From: Sphingobium lignivorans
GTDB lineage: Bacteria; Pseudomonadota; Alphaproteobacteria; Sphingomonadales; Sphingomonadaceae
Direction of reading: 5' to 3'
Assembly (NCBI RefSeq): GCF_014203955.1
Contig: NZ_JACHKA010000001.1
Span: 1-64,000, forward strand
DNA: 64,000 nucleotides
Made by a program: the position numbers and the translations under genes. Numbering within the stretch: the first letter of the stretch is position 1; every line of letters begins with the position of its first letter. Under the pieces are notes generated by a model. That model saw only the letters and a list, made by a program, of their open reading frames with translations. It did no database searches and was not told the origin of the DNA. Of the stretch, positions 25,477-34,938 are shown piece by piece.

Positions 25477-26775
25477 TCAGCGTTCGTCCAACGCCTTGAG
25501 CGTCGCTGTGGCCGGCGGGTCATTCGCCATGGAGGCGGCCACTTTCTCGGCCTGCGCCATCACGCGGAGCATGTTGCCCCCGACGAGCTTCGCGATGTTC
25601 TCGTCGCTCCATCCGCGCTTCATCAATTCCAGCAGCAGGGGCGGGTAGCTTTCCACGCCATCCATGCCCTCCGGCAGCGCGGGCAAGCCGTCATAGTCGC
25701 CCCCGAGGCCGACATGATCGTGGCCGGCCACCTTGGCGATATGATCGATATGGTCGGCGACCATCTGGACGGTCACCTTGGGTTCCGGATTGGCCCTGAG
25801 CCAGTCATCCATGGCCGCCTTGGCCCGATCCGGCTGGCCGATATAGAGGCCCCCGAAGGGCGGCTGGTTGTAGAGCGCCTGTTGGGCCCCCTGTTCCGCA
25901 CCCCACACGCGGCGCGGCTCGGAAATATAGTTGGGCGCGAAGGCCACCATCACGATGCCGCCGTTTTCCGCCACTTTCCTGAGCACGGTGTCGGAGACGT
26001 TGCGCGGATGGTCGCAAAGGGCTCGCGCGCTCGAATGGGAGAAGATGACCGGCGCCTTGCTGGCCGCGATCGCGTCCAGCATGGTCGCCTCGCTCACATG
26101 GGAGAGGTCCACCAGCATGTTCAGCCTGTTCATCTCGCGGACCAGCGCGATGCCGAATGGTGTCAGTCCGTCATGCTGCGGGTTGTCGGTCGCGCTGTCG
26201 GCCCAGCTGATGGTCCGGCTATGCGTCAGCGTGAGATAGCCCACGCCCAGTTCTGCATAAGCGCGCAGCACGGAGAAGCTCTCGTCGATCTGGCCGCCGC
26301 CTTCCGCGCCCATCAGCGAAGCGACCTTGCCCGCCTTGTGGGCCGCGCGCACCTCCGCCGCCGTCCGCGCAAGCGCGAAGTCCTGCGGGTAGCGGCGCAC
26401 GATCGCTTTCACCAGGTCGATCTGCTCGAGCGTCTTCTTGACCTGTTCCAGCGGCGGAAGATTGGCCGAGACATAGACCGACCAGAACTGGCCGCCGACC
26501 ATCCCCTGCCGCAGCCTGCCGATGTCGGTATCGTAGGCGACCGGATCGAGCTGCCGGAGATCTAGCGTCCAGCGCTTGTCTCCCGCCTCGCTCACCAGCG
26601 TCCCGGGCCAGTCATTATGGCCGTCGATCAGCGGCGTTGCCTTCAATATCTTCTGCAGGCGGGGCCAGTTGGGATCGCTCGGGTCGGCCGGCGCCGCCAT
26701 CGCGGCAGAAGAGGCGACGAGCGCACCGGCGGTGGCCAGCAGGGCGGCGGCGAGGGAAAGAGGGTTCCTGAACAT
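25477..26775 (-). CDS. Exported M19 dipeptidase (renal-dipeptidase type)
   Basis: 432-aa zinc peptidase with a cleavable signal peptide (predicted cut after AMA at residue 27). Binuclear-site motifs of family M19 are present: DGHND (H53, D55), the bridging Glu in LMGAEGG, DLSHVS, FSHSSARALCDHPRN and GLGGDYDG. Such enzymes hydrolyse dipeptides including D-amino-acid-containing ones. The ATG at 26775 starts the signal peptide. It lies upstream of the small lipoprotein gene on the same strand and is divergent from the hemerythrin-like gene. Confidence 0.94.
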   Translation of the reverse strand: MFRNPLSLAAALLATAGALVASSAAMAAPADPSDPNWPRLQKILKATPLIDGHNDWPGTLVSEAGDKRWTLDLRQLDPVAYDTDIGRLRQGMVGGQFWSVYVSANLPPLEQVKKTLEQIDLVKAIVRRYPQDFALARTAAEVRAAHKAGKVASLMGAEGGGQIDESFSVLRAYAELGVGYLTLTHSRTISWADSATDNPQHDGLTPFGIALVREMNRLNMLVDLSHVSEATMLDAIAASKAPVIFSHSSARALCDHPRNVSDTVLRKVAENGGIVMVAFAPNYISEPRRVWGAEQGAQQALYNQPPFGGLYIGQPDRAKAAMDDWLRANPEPKVTVQMVADHIDHIAKVAGHDHVGLGGDYDGLPALPEGMDGVESYPPLLLELMKRGWSDENIAKLVGGNMLRVMAQAEKVAASMANDPPATATLKALDER

Positions 26776-26833
26776 GGCGGCATTAGAGCAGGACCGCCGA
26801 AAGCTGGAAAGCCAAAAGCGCGGCAGGCGGAGA

Positions 26834-27385
26834 ATGGCTTTCGTCCCGATAACCATTGCCGGCAGCATTTCGTTCGCCAGCATCGGGCGAGAGATGTCAC
26901 CCGATGGGAAACTCAATCTGATGCACCAGATCGCAAGCCTGATCGAAGACCATGACCTCATGGAGGCGCTGGCCGACCGGCTGATCGCCATGGCGCGCCC
27001 CGGTCAGGGCGAGGCGGCGCTGTGCCATGCCTTGCTGACCGATCTGGCCCAACGGCATGCCTCCCACCAGGCGGTGGAGATGGAATTCCTCCGGGTCGAC
27101 CGCTGCCGCCCGGCCTCCCCCTTCGACCGGGAAGTCGCCTTGTTCGAAGCCCAGTTCAGCACGCTGGACGAAAGCTGGAGCGATTATCTTAAGCGCTGGA
27201 GTGTGAAGGCGATCGGGTCGGATCGACTGGCGTTCTGCAGCGAGACCATGGACATGATGACGGCTCTCAAGCTGCGCTTTGCCTGCGAGAACGAGCTGCT
27301 CTATCCGCTTGCGCTGGAGGCCGGTCGCATTGCCTGCACGCCGGCGCCGCTACATTCGTCACTGCCGCGCCGCCTGGAACTCTGA
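26834..27385 (+). CDS. Hemerythrin-like (HHE) protein with incomplete ligand set
   Basis: 183-aa all-helical protein. H40 (EDHDL), H78-x3-E82 and the terminal block ENELLYPLA resemble a hemerythrin HHE four-helix bundle, but the expected His four residues before E152 is Arg (R148). WSDYLKRWS (115-123) is a typical third-helix start, but the His usually nearby is not seen. It may bind iron weakly or serve another role. AGGCGGAG precedes the ATG at 26834. It is divergent from the dipeptidase (58 bp) and convergent with the lipid kinase gene. Family assignment is tentative. Confidence 0.6.
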   Translation: MAFVPITIAGSISFASIGREMSPDGKLNLMHQIASLIEDHDLMEALADRLIAMARPGQGEAALCHALLTDLAQRHASHQAVEMEFLRVDRCRPASPFDREVALFEAQFSTLDESWSDYLKRWSVKAIGSDRLAFCSETMDMMTALKLRFACENELLYPLALEAGRIACTPAPLHSSLPRRLEL

Positions 27386-27405
27386 AGGCCCAGGGCTCTT
27401 TCCGT

Positions 27406-28245
27406 TCAGCGCCAGGCGTGCCGCCCAAGGATGGAATGGAAGCGGACGGATGATTGCTCGCAGGCGAGGTCCAGCGGAACGGGCGCCTTGTCCTGTTCCC
27501 CGTCCACCAGCAGATCGAGATGCTCGCTCGATGAGACCAGCTTCAGTGCGGGCGCGACGTCGACGATCTCGGCGGGGCCATCGCGAAAGTCGCCCTTGAG
27601 CCAGGCGAGGCCGTGGCGAAGCAAGTCGCCGGCATCCCCGACCATGACGCCATAGGCATGGAGGCCATCGCCCCACGGCTCCACATAGATGGCGGGATAG
27701 CGTTCTTCCCGCCCGTCCACATTGACGCCCGGTGCCTCGAATGTCGCGTTAAGCGCGCGTGGCACCGTCTCGCTGAGCGAAGCGAGATCGCGATTGCGCA
27801 GATCCTCGCGGACTTCCCCCCAGAGCGCGGTCGGGCCGGCAATGATGCCGCAATAAGCGGTGAGGGTGCCGGCGCGGATCATGGGCACGGTCATCGCCTT
27901 GCCTTTGCCGGCGAGCCAGGCCTCGACGATCTCCCGGGGCGTATGATGCCCGTGCAGCGCATGGGCGAGGAGATTCATCGTCCCGCCGGGCAGGATGAGC
28001 AACGTGCCTTCCCAGCCCGCGAGCCTGTCCGCCGCCGTGCTGACGGTCCCGTCACCGGTGAGCATGACGATGAGGTCGAGCGCCTGCGCCGTCGCTTCCG
28101 CCGCGTCGGGCAGGTCCTCTTTCCCCAGCAGGACTGTCCGGTCGATCGGCTTTCCGGCCTTCTCGAACAAGGCCAGCAATTCGGTCACCAGCGCGGGGTT
28201 GAAGCTGCCGCTGCGCTCGTTGGCGACGAAGAGGCTGCGAATCAT
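27406..28245 (-). CDS. Diacylglycerol/lipid kinase family protein
   Basis: 279-aa protein of the DAGK_cat/YegS-like family. The nucleotide-binding TGDGTVSTA (GDG at 64-66) and ILPGGTMNLLAHAL (PGGTMN at 86-91) are the two catalytic-domain signatures. The C-terminal half is the second lobe of this fold. The substrate could be diacylglycerol or another lipid alcohol. The ATG at 28245 (MIRSLFVANERSGS) matches the family start. Divergent from sdhB. Confidence 0.87.
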   Translation of the reverse strand: MIRSLFVANERSGSFNPALVTELLALFEKAGKPIDRTVLLGKEDLPDAAEATAQALDLIVMLTGDGTVSTAADRLAGWEGTLLILPGGTMNLLAHALHGHHTPREIVEAWLAGKGKAMTVPMIRAGTLTAYCGIIAGPTALWGEVREDLRNRDLASLSETVPRALNATFEAPGVNVDGREERYPAIYVEPWGDGLHAYGVMVGDAGDLLRHGLAWLKGDFRDGPAEIVDVAPALKLVSSSEHLDLLVDGEQDKAPVPLDLACEQSSVRFHSILGRHAWR

Positions 28246-28415
28246 GACGTCGGATACCACATGCAGGCATGAGGTGGCCCGCGCGAAACCACAAATCAAT
28301 GGCTTCTGCGGCGCAACGCCTTCCTCGGCCCTTGAGCCCCGCGGACCGACGCGCTAGGACGCGCCCACGTCCGCGCCGCGGCCCGCCGCGCGCCCTGCCA
28401 GGGATTCATCGAGCA

Positions 28416-29201
28416 ATGGCCGAATTCTCACTTCCCGCCAACAGCGTCGTGCGCAAGAGCGGTAAGGTTCACAAGGCACCGGAAGGCGCTTCGAACGTCA
28501 AGACTTTCAAGGTCTATCGCTACGATCCGGACAGCGGCGAGAATCCCCGTTACGATCGCTTCGAGATCGATCTGGACGATTGCGGCCCGATGGTGCTGGA
28601 CGCGCTCATCAAGATGAAGGGCGAGCAGGACAGCTCCCTCACCTTCCGCCGCTCCTGCCGGGAAGGCATTTGCGGGTCCTGTTCGATGAACATCAACGGC
28701 CGGAACGGCCTCGCCTGCACGACCGCGATCGAGGACTGCAAGGGCGAGGTGCAGATCACGCCCCTTCCGCACATGGACGTCATCAAGGACCTCGTCCCGG
28801 ATTTCACGCACTTCTACGCGCAATATGCCTCGATCCAGCCCTGGCTGAAGACGGTGACGCCGCCGCCGAGCGGCAAGGAGCGGCTGCAGAGCCCCGAGGA
28901 TCGCGAGAAGCTGGACGGGCTTTACGAATGCATCCTGTGTGCATGCTGTTCCACGAGCTGCCCCAGCTACTGGTGGAATTCCGACCGGTTCCTGGGGCCC
29001 GCCATCCTGCTGCAGGCCTATCGCTGGCTTGCGGACAGCCGGGACGAATATACCGGTGAGCGCCTGGACGATCTGGAAGATCCCTTCCGGCTCTATCGGT
29101 GCCATACCATCATGAATTGCGCGAATGTGTGTCCCAAGGGGCTCAACCCGGCGCGCGCCATCGCCGAGACCAAGAAGATGCTCGTCGAGCGCGCTGTCTG
29201 A
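28416..29201 (+). CDS. sdhB: Succinate dehydrogenase iron-sulfur subunit
   Basis: 261-aa electron-transfer subunit of respiratory complex II. The [2Fe-2S] cysteines are C81, C86, C89 and C101. The [4Fe-4S]/[3Fe-4S] cysteines are C172, C175, C178, C182 and then C229, C235, C239. The ATG at 28416 gives the standard alphaproteobacterial length. sdhC, sdhD and sdhA are not adjacent: the gene upstream is on the opposite strand, so sdhB stands apart from the other subunits here, at the head of the zapE/mdh/suc/lpd block. Confidence 0.97.
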   Translation: MAEFSLPANSVVRKSGKVHKAPEGASNVKTFKVYRYDPDSGENPRYDRFEIDLDDCGPMVLDALIKMKGEQDSSLTFRRSCREGICGSCSMNINGRNGLACTTAIEDCKGEVQITPLPHMDVIKDLVPDFTHFYAQYASIQPWLKTVTPPPSGKERLQSPEDREKLDGLYECILCACCSTSCPSYWWNSDRFLGPAILLQAYRWLADSRDEYTGERLDDLEDPFRLYRCHTIMNCANVCPKGLNPARAIAETKKMLVERAV

Positions 29202-29294
29202 CGTCGCATTCCTTCGCGGCTGGCTCTGCCGGTCGTGTATTTGGGGCCCTTGGGCGCGGAATGGGGCTCTAAGCTGCTGTAAAAATATGCATAT

Positions 29295-29317
29295 GGGGGC
29301 GGGTCGCACCTGCCCCC
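29295..29317 (+). terminator. Hairpin downstream of sdhB
   Basis: GGGGGCGGGT / ACCTGCCCCC with a 3-nt loop forms a 10-bp stem with one G-U pair. It is followed only by GTTTAC, so termination would be weak; it could also act as an mRNA-stabilising 3' end or in the leader of the next gene. Confidence 0.45.
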
Positions 29318-29328
29318 GTTTACAATCT

Positions 29329-29346
29329 GGTTAACCCACGTTAACC
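29329..29346. promoter_or_regulatory. Operator-like inverted repeat GGTTAAC-N4-GTTAACC
   Basis: A perfect 7-bp inverted repeat with a 4-bp spacer, 81-98 bp before the start of the PEPxxWA-CTERM gene. Symmetry and position suggest a dimeric regulator site. No regulator can be named. Confidence 0.4.
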
Positions 29347-29365
29347 ATCCGCCCCGGGTCGCCGA

Positions 29366-29409
29366 CGGGGAAAAAACCCCGCACTTCCAACCATTCTGAA
29401 CATCAGAAT
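29366..29409 (+). promoter_or_regulatory. Two small dyads in the leader of the PEPxxWA-CTERM gene
   Basis: 29366-29381 is CGGGG-A6-CCCCG. 29393-29409 is ATTCTGA-ACA-TCAGAAT, a perfect 7-bp dyad ending 17 nt before the ATG, next to the ribosome binding site GAAGGGAA. If transcribed, the second could mask or present that site. Confidence 0.4.
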
Positions 29410-29426
29410 TTCGAAGGGAATCGACC

Positions 29427-30203
29427 ATGTGGGATTCGAAAATTCTATTCATTGCGCCTGTGGCCTTGGCTGCGGCGCTGGCGACGCCGGCGTCGGCCTC
29501 CAGTATGGGAAACTGGGGTACGCTCGGAGCGAACGGCGTTGTCACGGCGTCGCCGGACGGCGGCACCTATGGCTATGTGTCGACCGATGGTGGCATTGAG
29601 GGCGCGGGCGCGCTGCCGGGCGTGGGTGGGACCACGGGCTCGGTCTACGAGAGCAGCAGCTTCTTCGCCAACGCCGGGTCCATGCTGCAATATTATTTCA
29701 ATTACGTCACGTCCGACGGCGCCGGCTATGCCGACTATGCCTGGGCTGCGCTGCGTCCGGAAACGGGTGACGACATCATCCTCTTCACCGCCCGCACCAC
29801 GACGTCCGGCGACACCGTGCCCGGCTTCGACCTGCCCGGGCTCGCGCCCGGTGTCGTCCTCGATCCGGGTAGCACGCCGATCATCGGCGGTGCGCCGACA
29901 TGGAGCGCGCTGGGTGGTTCGTCGGGTAGCTGCTGGTCGGCTGGCTGCGGCTATACCGGCTGGATCCAGGCCAATTACAGCATCGTGGACGAAGGCAATT
30001 ATACGCTGGTGTTCGGCGTCACCAACTGGAGCGATTCCGGCTATCAGTCCGGCCTCGCCTTCGACGGGCTGACGATCGACGATGAGCCCATTGACCCGAC
30101 CCCGCCGGTTCCCGAGCCCGCGACCTGGGCGATGATGATCGGTGGCTTCGCGCTGGTCGGCTCGACCATGCGTCGTCGCAAGCTCCGGGTGGCCTTCGCC
30201 TGA
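29427..30203 (+). CDS. PEPxxWA-CTERM sorting-signal protein
   Basis: 258-aa exported protein. A signal peptide (about 1-25, ending ASA) precedes a Gly/Ser/Thr/Tyr-rich, predicted all-beta mature region of about 200 residues. It ends in VPEPATWAMMIGGFALVG followed by an Arg-rich tail, the tripartite PEPxxWA-CTERM signal (motif at about 228-235) used with exosortase-type processing. It resembles surface or matrix proteins; the binding target is unknown. Two Cys (SCWSAGC) may pair. It interrupts the TCA block between sdhB and zapE and has its own leader and terminator. Confidence 0.88.
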   Translation: MWDSKILFIAPVALAAALATPASASSMGNWGTLGANGVVTASPDGGTYGYVSTDGGIEGAGALPGVGGTTGSVYESSSFFANAGSMLQYYFNYVTSDGAGYADYAWAALRPETGDDIILFTARTTTSGDTVPGFDLPGLAPGVVLDPGSTPIIGGAPTWSALGGSSGSCWSAGCGYTGWIQANYSIVDEGNYTLVFGVTNWSDSGYQSGLAFDGLTIDDEPIDPTPPVPEPATWAMMIGGFALVGSTMRRRKLRVAFA

Positions 30204-30234
30204 AGGCAGTTGCCTTCGACGGCCAGATGATTCG

Positions 30235-30268
30235 GCGGCGCGGCAGGAAACTCTGCCGCGCCGCTTTT
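30235..30268 (+). terminator. Intrinsic terminator after the PEPxxWA-CTERM gene
   Basis: A perfect 12-bp stem GCGGCGCGGCAG / CTGCCGCGCCGC with a 6-nt loop, followed by TTTT. It lies between the PEPxxWA-CTERM gene and zapE, so zapE probably has its own promoter or relies on readthrough. Confidence 0.85.
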
Positions 30269-30299
30269 CCTTATGCGCCGCCTGCGCTAGGCGCGCGGG

Positions 30300-31418
30300 A
30301 TGACTCGGCTGATCGATCGCTATGACATTCTCGTCGCCGCCGGCGAGCTGAGGCCCGATCCCGATCAGCGCGCCGCCGCGGTGCGGCTCACCCGCCTGCA
30401 GGCCGAACTCGAGGCCGCGCCCAAACGGGGGTCGGTCCTGTGGCGGATGCTGCGCAAGGCGCCGGAGCCGGTGCGCGGGGTCTATCTCTGGGGCGGGGTG
30501 GGGCGCGGCAAGTCGATGCTGATGGACCTGCTGCGCGACTGCCTGGACGGTCCGGCCAAGCGTCGTATCCATTTCCACGAATTCATGCTCGATGTGCACG
30601 CCCGGTTGCGCGCGGCAAGGGAAAGCGAGACCGGCGACCCCATCCCGCCGGTCGCGGCCGCGCTGGCCAGCGAAGTGCGCGTGCTGCTGTTCGACGAGAT
30701 GGTGGTGAACAACATGGCCGACGCGGCGATCATGTCGCGGCTGTTCACGGCGTTGCTCGACGCCGGCGTCACGCTCGTCGCGACATCCAATCGCCGGCCG
30801 GACGACCTCTACAAGGATGGCCTCAATCGCGAGCTTTTCCTTCCCTTCATCGACTTGCTGAAGGACCGGCTGGACGTGCTGCCGCTCAATGGCCCGACCG
30901 ACTATCGGCTGGACCGGCTGGGCGGGATGAACACCTGGCATGTCCCCAATGGCGACGAGACGACGGCCCGGCTGCGCGAGATCTTCTTTCGCCTGACCGA
31001 TTATCCGCCCGAGGACAGCGCGCATGTGCCGAGCGAGGAACTGGCGATCGATGGCGGGCGCAGCCTTCATGTGCCCAAGTCCCTGAAGGGCGTCGCGGTC
31101 TTTTCTTTCAAGCGCCTCTGCGGCGAGGCACGCGGCGCGAGCGACTATCTCGCCGTCGCGCGGCGTTTCCATACGGTCATCATCGTCGGGATTCCCCTGC
31201 TCGGGCCGGAGAACCGGAACGAAGCGGCGCGCTTCGTGACGCTGATCGACGCGCTCTACGAGCACAAGGTCAAGCTGATCGCGGGCGCCGCCGCGGAACC
31301 GGCGGCGCTTTACCCGCACGGCGACGGCAGCTTCGAGTTCGAGCGCACGGTGTCGAGGCTGATGGAAATGCAGTCCGACGCCTATCTCGCGCTCGGTCAC
31401 GGCGCCCACGCGGCATGA
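30300..31418 (+). CDS. zapE: Cell-division ATPase ZapE (AFG1-like)
   Basis: 372-aa AFG1/LACE1-family P-loop ATPase. Walker A is GGVGRGKS (65-72) and Walker B is LLFDE (to about 133), with an arginine-rich sensor region after TLVATSNRRPDDLYKDGL. In E. coli ZapE affects the Z-ring under stress; mitochondrial relatives act in protein quality control. The neighbourhood zapE-mdh is common in alphaproteobacteria. The stop overlaps the next start as ATGA. Confidence 0.94.
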   Translation: MTRLIDRYDILVAAGELRPDPDQRAAAVRLTRLQAELEAAPKRGSVLWRMLRKAPEPVRGVYLWGGVGRGKSMLMDLLRDCLDGPAKRRIHFHEFMLDVHARLRAARESETGDPIPPVAAALASEVRVLLFDEMVVNNMADAAIMSRLFTALLDAGVTLVATSNRRPDDLYKDGLNRELFLPFIDLLKDRLDVLPLNGPTDYRLDRLGGMNTWHVPNGDETTARLREIFFRLTDYPPEDSAHVPSEELAIDGGRSLHVPKSLKGVAVFSFKRLCGEARGASDYLAVARRFHTVIIVGIPLLGPENRNEAARFVTLIDALYEHKVKLIAGAAAEPAALYPHGDGSFEFERTVSRLMEMQSDAYLALGHGAHAA

Positions 31419-32542
31419 ACGGGCCGCAGGGCATCGGCGCACCGACCGCCCTGCTTCCTGCCGCGCTCGCCATCATCGTGCCGACCTTCAACGAGGCGGC
31501 GAATGTGCGCCTGCTGATCACGCTGGTCGACAGGGCGCTTGCGGGGATCGCCTGGGAACTCGTGTTCGTCGACGACAATTCCCCGGACGGAACCGCCAGC
31601 GCCGTCCGCGAGATCGCGCGTGCCGATCCGCGCGTGCGCATTCTCCATCGCTTCGGCCGGCGCGGCCTGTCGAGCGCCTGCGTGGAAGGCATTCTCGCGA
31701 CCGCCGCGCCAATCGTGGCGATCATGGACGGTGACCTGCAGCATGACGAGAGCGCCTTGCGGCCGATGTTTGATCGGATCGGCAAGGGCGATGTCGACCT
31801 GGTGGTGGGGAGCCGCCATGTAGCGGGCGGGAGCGACGCGGACTGGAACGAGAAGCGCCGCAGGATGAGCCGGTTCGCGACTCGCCTCGCGCTTCGGCTC
31901 ACGCGCGTGCCGATATCCGATCCGATGAGCGGTTTCCTGATGATCCGGCGCGAGGCCTTCATGCGCTCGCTCCCCCGGCTCTCCAATGTCGGCTTCAAGA
32001 TCCTGCTCGACATCCTGGCGAGTGCGCCCGTGCCCCTGCGGGTCGCGGAAATCCCCTATGTCTTCCGTGACCGTCAGCACGGCGAAAGCAAGCTCGATAC
32101 GCTGGTGCTGTGGGAATATGCCCAGCTTCTTCTCGACAAGGCATTCGGGCAGGTCGTTCCCGTCCGGTTCGTCAGCTTTGCCATGGTGGGCGGGCTGGGC
32201 GTGCTCGTCCACTTTGCCGTGTTGACGGCAGCCTTCAAGGGCTTCGGCCTGCCTTTCGCGCTGGCGCAGGCGGTCGCGACGGCGGTGGCCATTTCGAGCA
32301 ATTTCCTGCTCAACAACATCTTCACTTATCATGACCAGCGCCTGCGCGGCTGGGGCCTCCTGCGCGGCTGGATCAGCTTCAATCTGGTCTGCGCATTCGG
32401 CGCGGCCGCCAATGTCGGCGTGGCCGACTGGCTGTTCACGCACCGAAGCTGGTGGGCGCTCTCCGCTCTTGCCGGCATCATGGTGAGCGTGGTCTGGAAT
32501 TATGTGATGTCGGCCTTCTTCACCTGGCGACGGCGAGACTGA
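31415..32542 (+). CDS. GT2 glycosyltransferase fused to GtrA membrane domain
   Basis: 375-aa protein. Residues about 18-235 are a dolichol/polyprenyl-phosphate mannosyltransferase-like GT2 domain: VPTFNEAAN (22-30), FVDDNSPDGT (51-60), MDGDLQHD with the DxD at 105-107, and GESKL near its end. About 245-375 is a four-helix GtrA domain (VRFVSFAMVGGLG at its start, NYVMSAFFTWRR at its end). The pair likely makes and/or flips a polyprenyl-phosphate-linked sugar at the inner membrane; sugar and acceptor are unknown. Start coupled to zapE by ATGA. Confidence 0.9.
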   Translation: MNGPQGIGAPTALLPAALAIIVPTFNEAANVRLLITLVDRALAGIAWELVFVDDNSPDGTASAVREIARADPRVRILHRFGRRGLSSACVEGILATAAPIVAIMDGDLQHDESALRPMFDRIGKGDVDLVVGSRHVAGGSDADWNEKRRRMSRFATRLALRLTRVPISDPMSGFLMIRREAFMRSLPRLSNVGFKILLDILASAPVPLRVAEIPYVFRDRQHGESKLDTLVLWEYAQLLLDKAFGQVVPVRFVSFAMVGGLGVLVHFAVLTAAFKGFGLPFALAQAVATAVAISSNFLLNNIFTYHDQRLRGWGLLRGWISFNLVCAFGAAANVGVADWLFTHRSWWALSALAGIMVSVVWNYVMSAFFTWRRRD

Positions 32543-33891
<1,349 letters not shown>

Positions 33892-33956
33892 GCGCATTCA
33901 CCTGAACAGTTGCCGGGCGCCGCGTATCGGAGCCCGCAAAGGGGAAGAGAGACGGT

Positions 33957-34841
33957 ATGAGCATCCTCGTCGACAAGAACACCAAGGTCATCACGCAGGG
34001 TATGACCGGTGCCACCGGCACCTTCCACACCGAGCAGGCGCTGGCCTATGGCACGCAGATGGTCGGCGGCGTCACGCCGGGCAAGGGCGGCACGACCCAT
34101 ATCGGCCTGCCCGTCTTCGACACGGTCGAGGAAGCGGTGAAGAAGACCGGTGCGACAGCCAGCGTCATCTATGTGCCGCCGCCATTCGCTGCCGATTCGA
34201 TCCTGGAAGCGATCGATGCCGAGGTTCCGCTGATCGTCACCATCACCGAGGGCATTCCCGTGCTCGACATGGTGCGCGTCAAGCGGGCGCTCTCGGGCAG
34301 CAAGTCGCGCCTCATCGGCCCCAACTGCCCCGGCGTGCTGACGCCCGGCGAGTGCAAGATCGGCATCATGCCCGGCTCCATCTTCAAGAAGGGCAGCGTG
34401 GGCGTTGTTTCCCGGTCCGGCACCCTTACCTATGAAGCCGTGTTCCAGACTTCGAATGCGGGCCTCGGCCAGACCACGGCCGTCGGCATCGGCGGCGACC
34501 CGGTGAACGGCACCAATTTCATCGACGTGCTGGAGCTGTTCCTGGCGGACGACGCGACCGAATCGATCATCATGATCGGCGAGATCGGCGGCAATGCCGA
34601 GGAGCAGGCCGCGCAGTTCCTGATCGACGAGGCAAAGCGCGGGCGCAAGAAGCCGATGGCCGGCTTCATCGCGGGCCGCACGGCGCCTCCGGGCCGTCGC
34701 ATGGGCCATGCCGGGGCGATCGTCTCGGGTGGCCAGGGCGGCGCGGAAGACAAGATCGCGGCGATGGAAGCCGCCGGCATCAAGGTCGCGGCGAGCCCGT
34801 CCGAACTGGGCACGACGCTTCTCGAGGTCTTGAAGGGCTGA
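33957..34841 (+). CDS. sucD: Succinyl-CoA synthetase alpha subunit
   Basis: 294-aa CoA-binding subunit of succinate-CoA ligase, converting succinyl-CoA to succinate with NTP formation. The CoA-binding N-terminal Rossmann fold begins with [24 protein letters not shown] and the phosphohistidine H251 in [10 protein letters not shown] are present. The RBS-like GGGGAAGAGAG precedes the ATG. The beta subunit gene sucC is not in the window and must be elsewhere. Confidence 0.97.
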   Translation: MSILVDKNTKVITQGMTGATGTFHTEQALAYGTQMVGGVTPGKGGTTHIGLPVFDTVEEAVKKTGATASVIYVPPPFAADSILEAIDAEVPLIVTITEGIPVLDMVRVKRALSGSKSRLIGPNCPGVLTPGECKIGIMPGSIFKKGSVGVVSRSGTLTYEAVFQTSNAGLGQTTAVGIGGDPVNGTNFIDVLELFLADDATESIIMIGEIGGNAEEQAAQFLIDEAKRGRKKPMAGFIAGRTAPPGRRMGHAGAIVSGGQGGAEDKIAAMEAAGIKVAASPSELGTTLLEVLKG

Positions 34842-34938
34842 GGTGACAGGGCCGGCTCTGCCGTTCGGGCAGCGCTGGCGGTAGAGCGAACGAGCCGCGT
34901 CATGCGGTGGATGACGTGGCGAAACGAGGATTCCGGCC

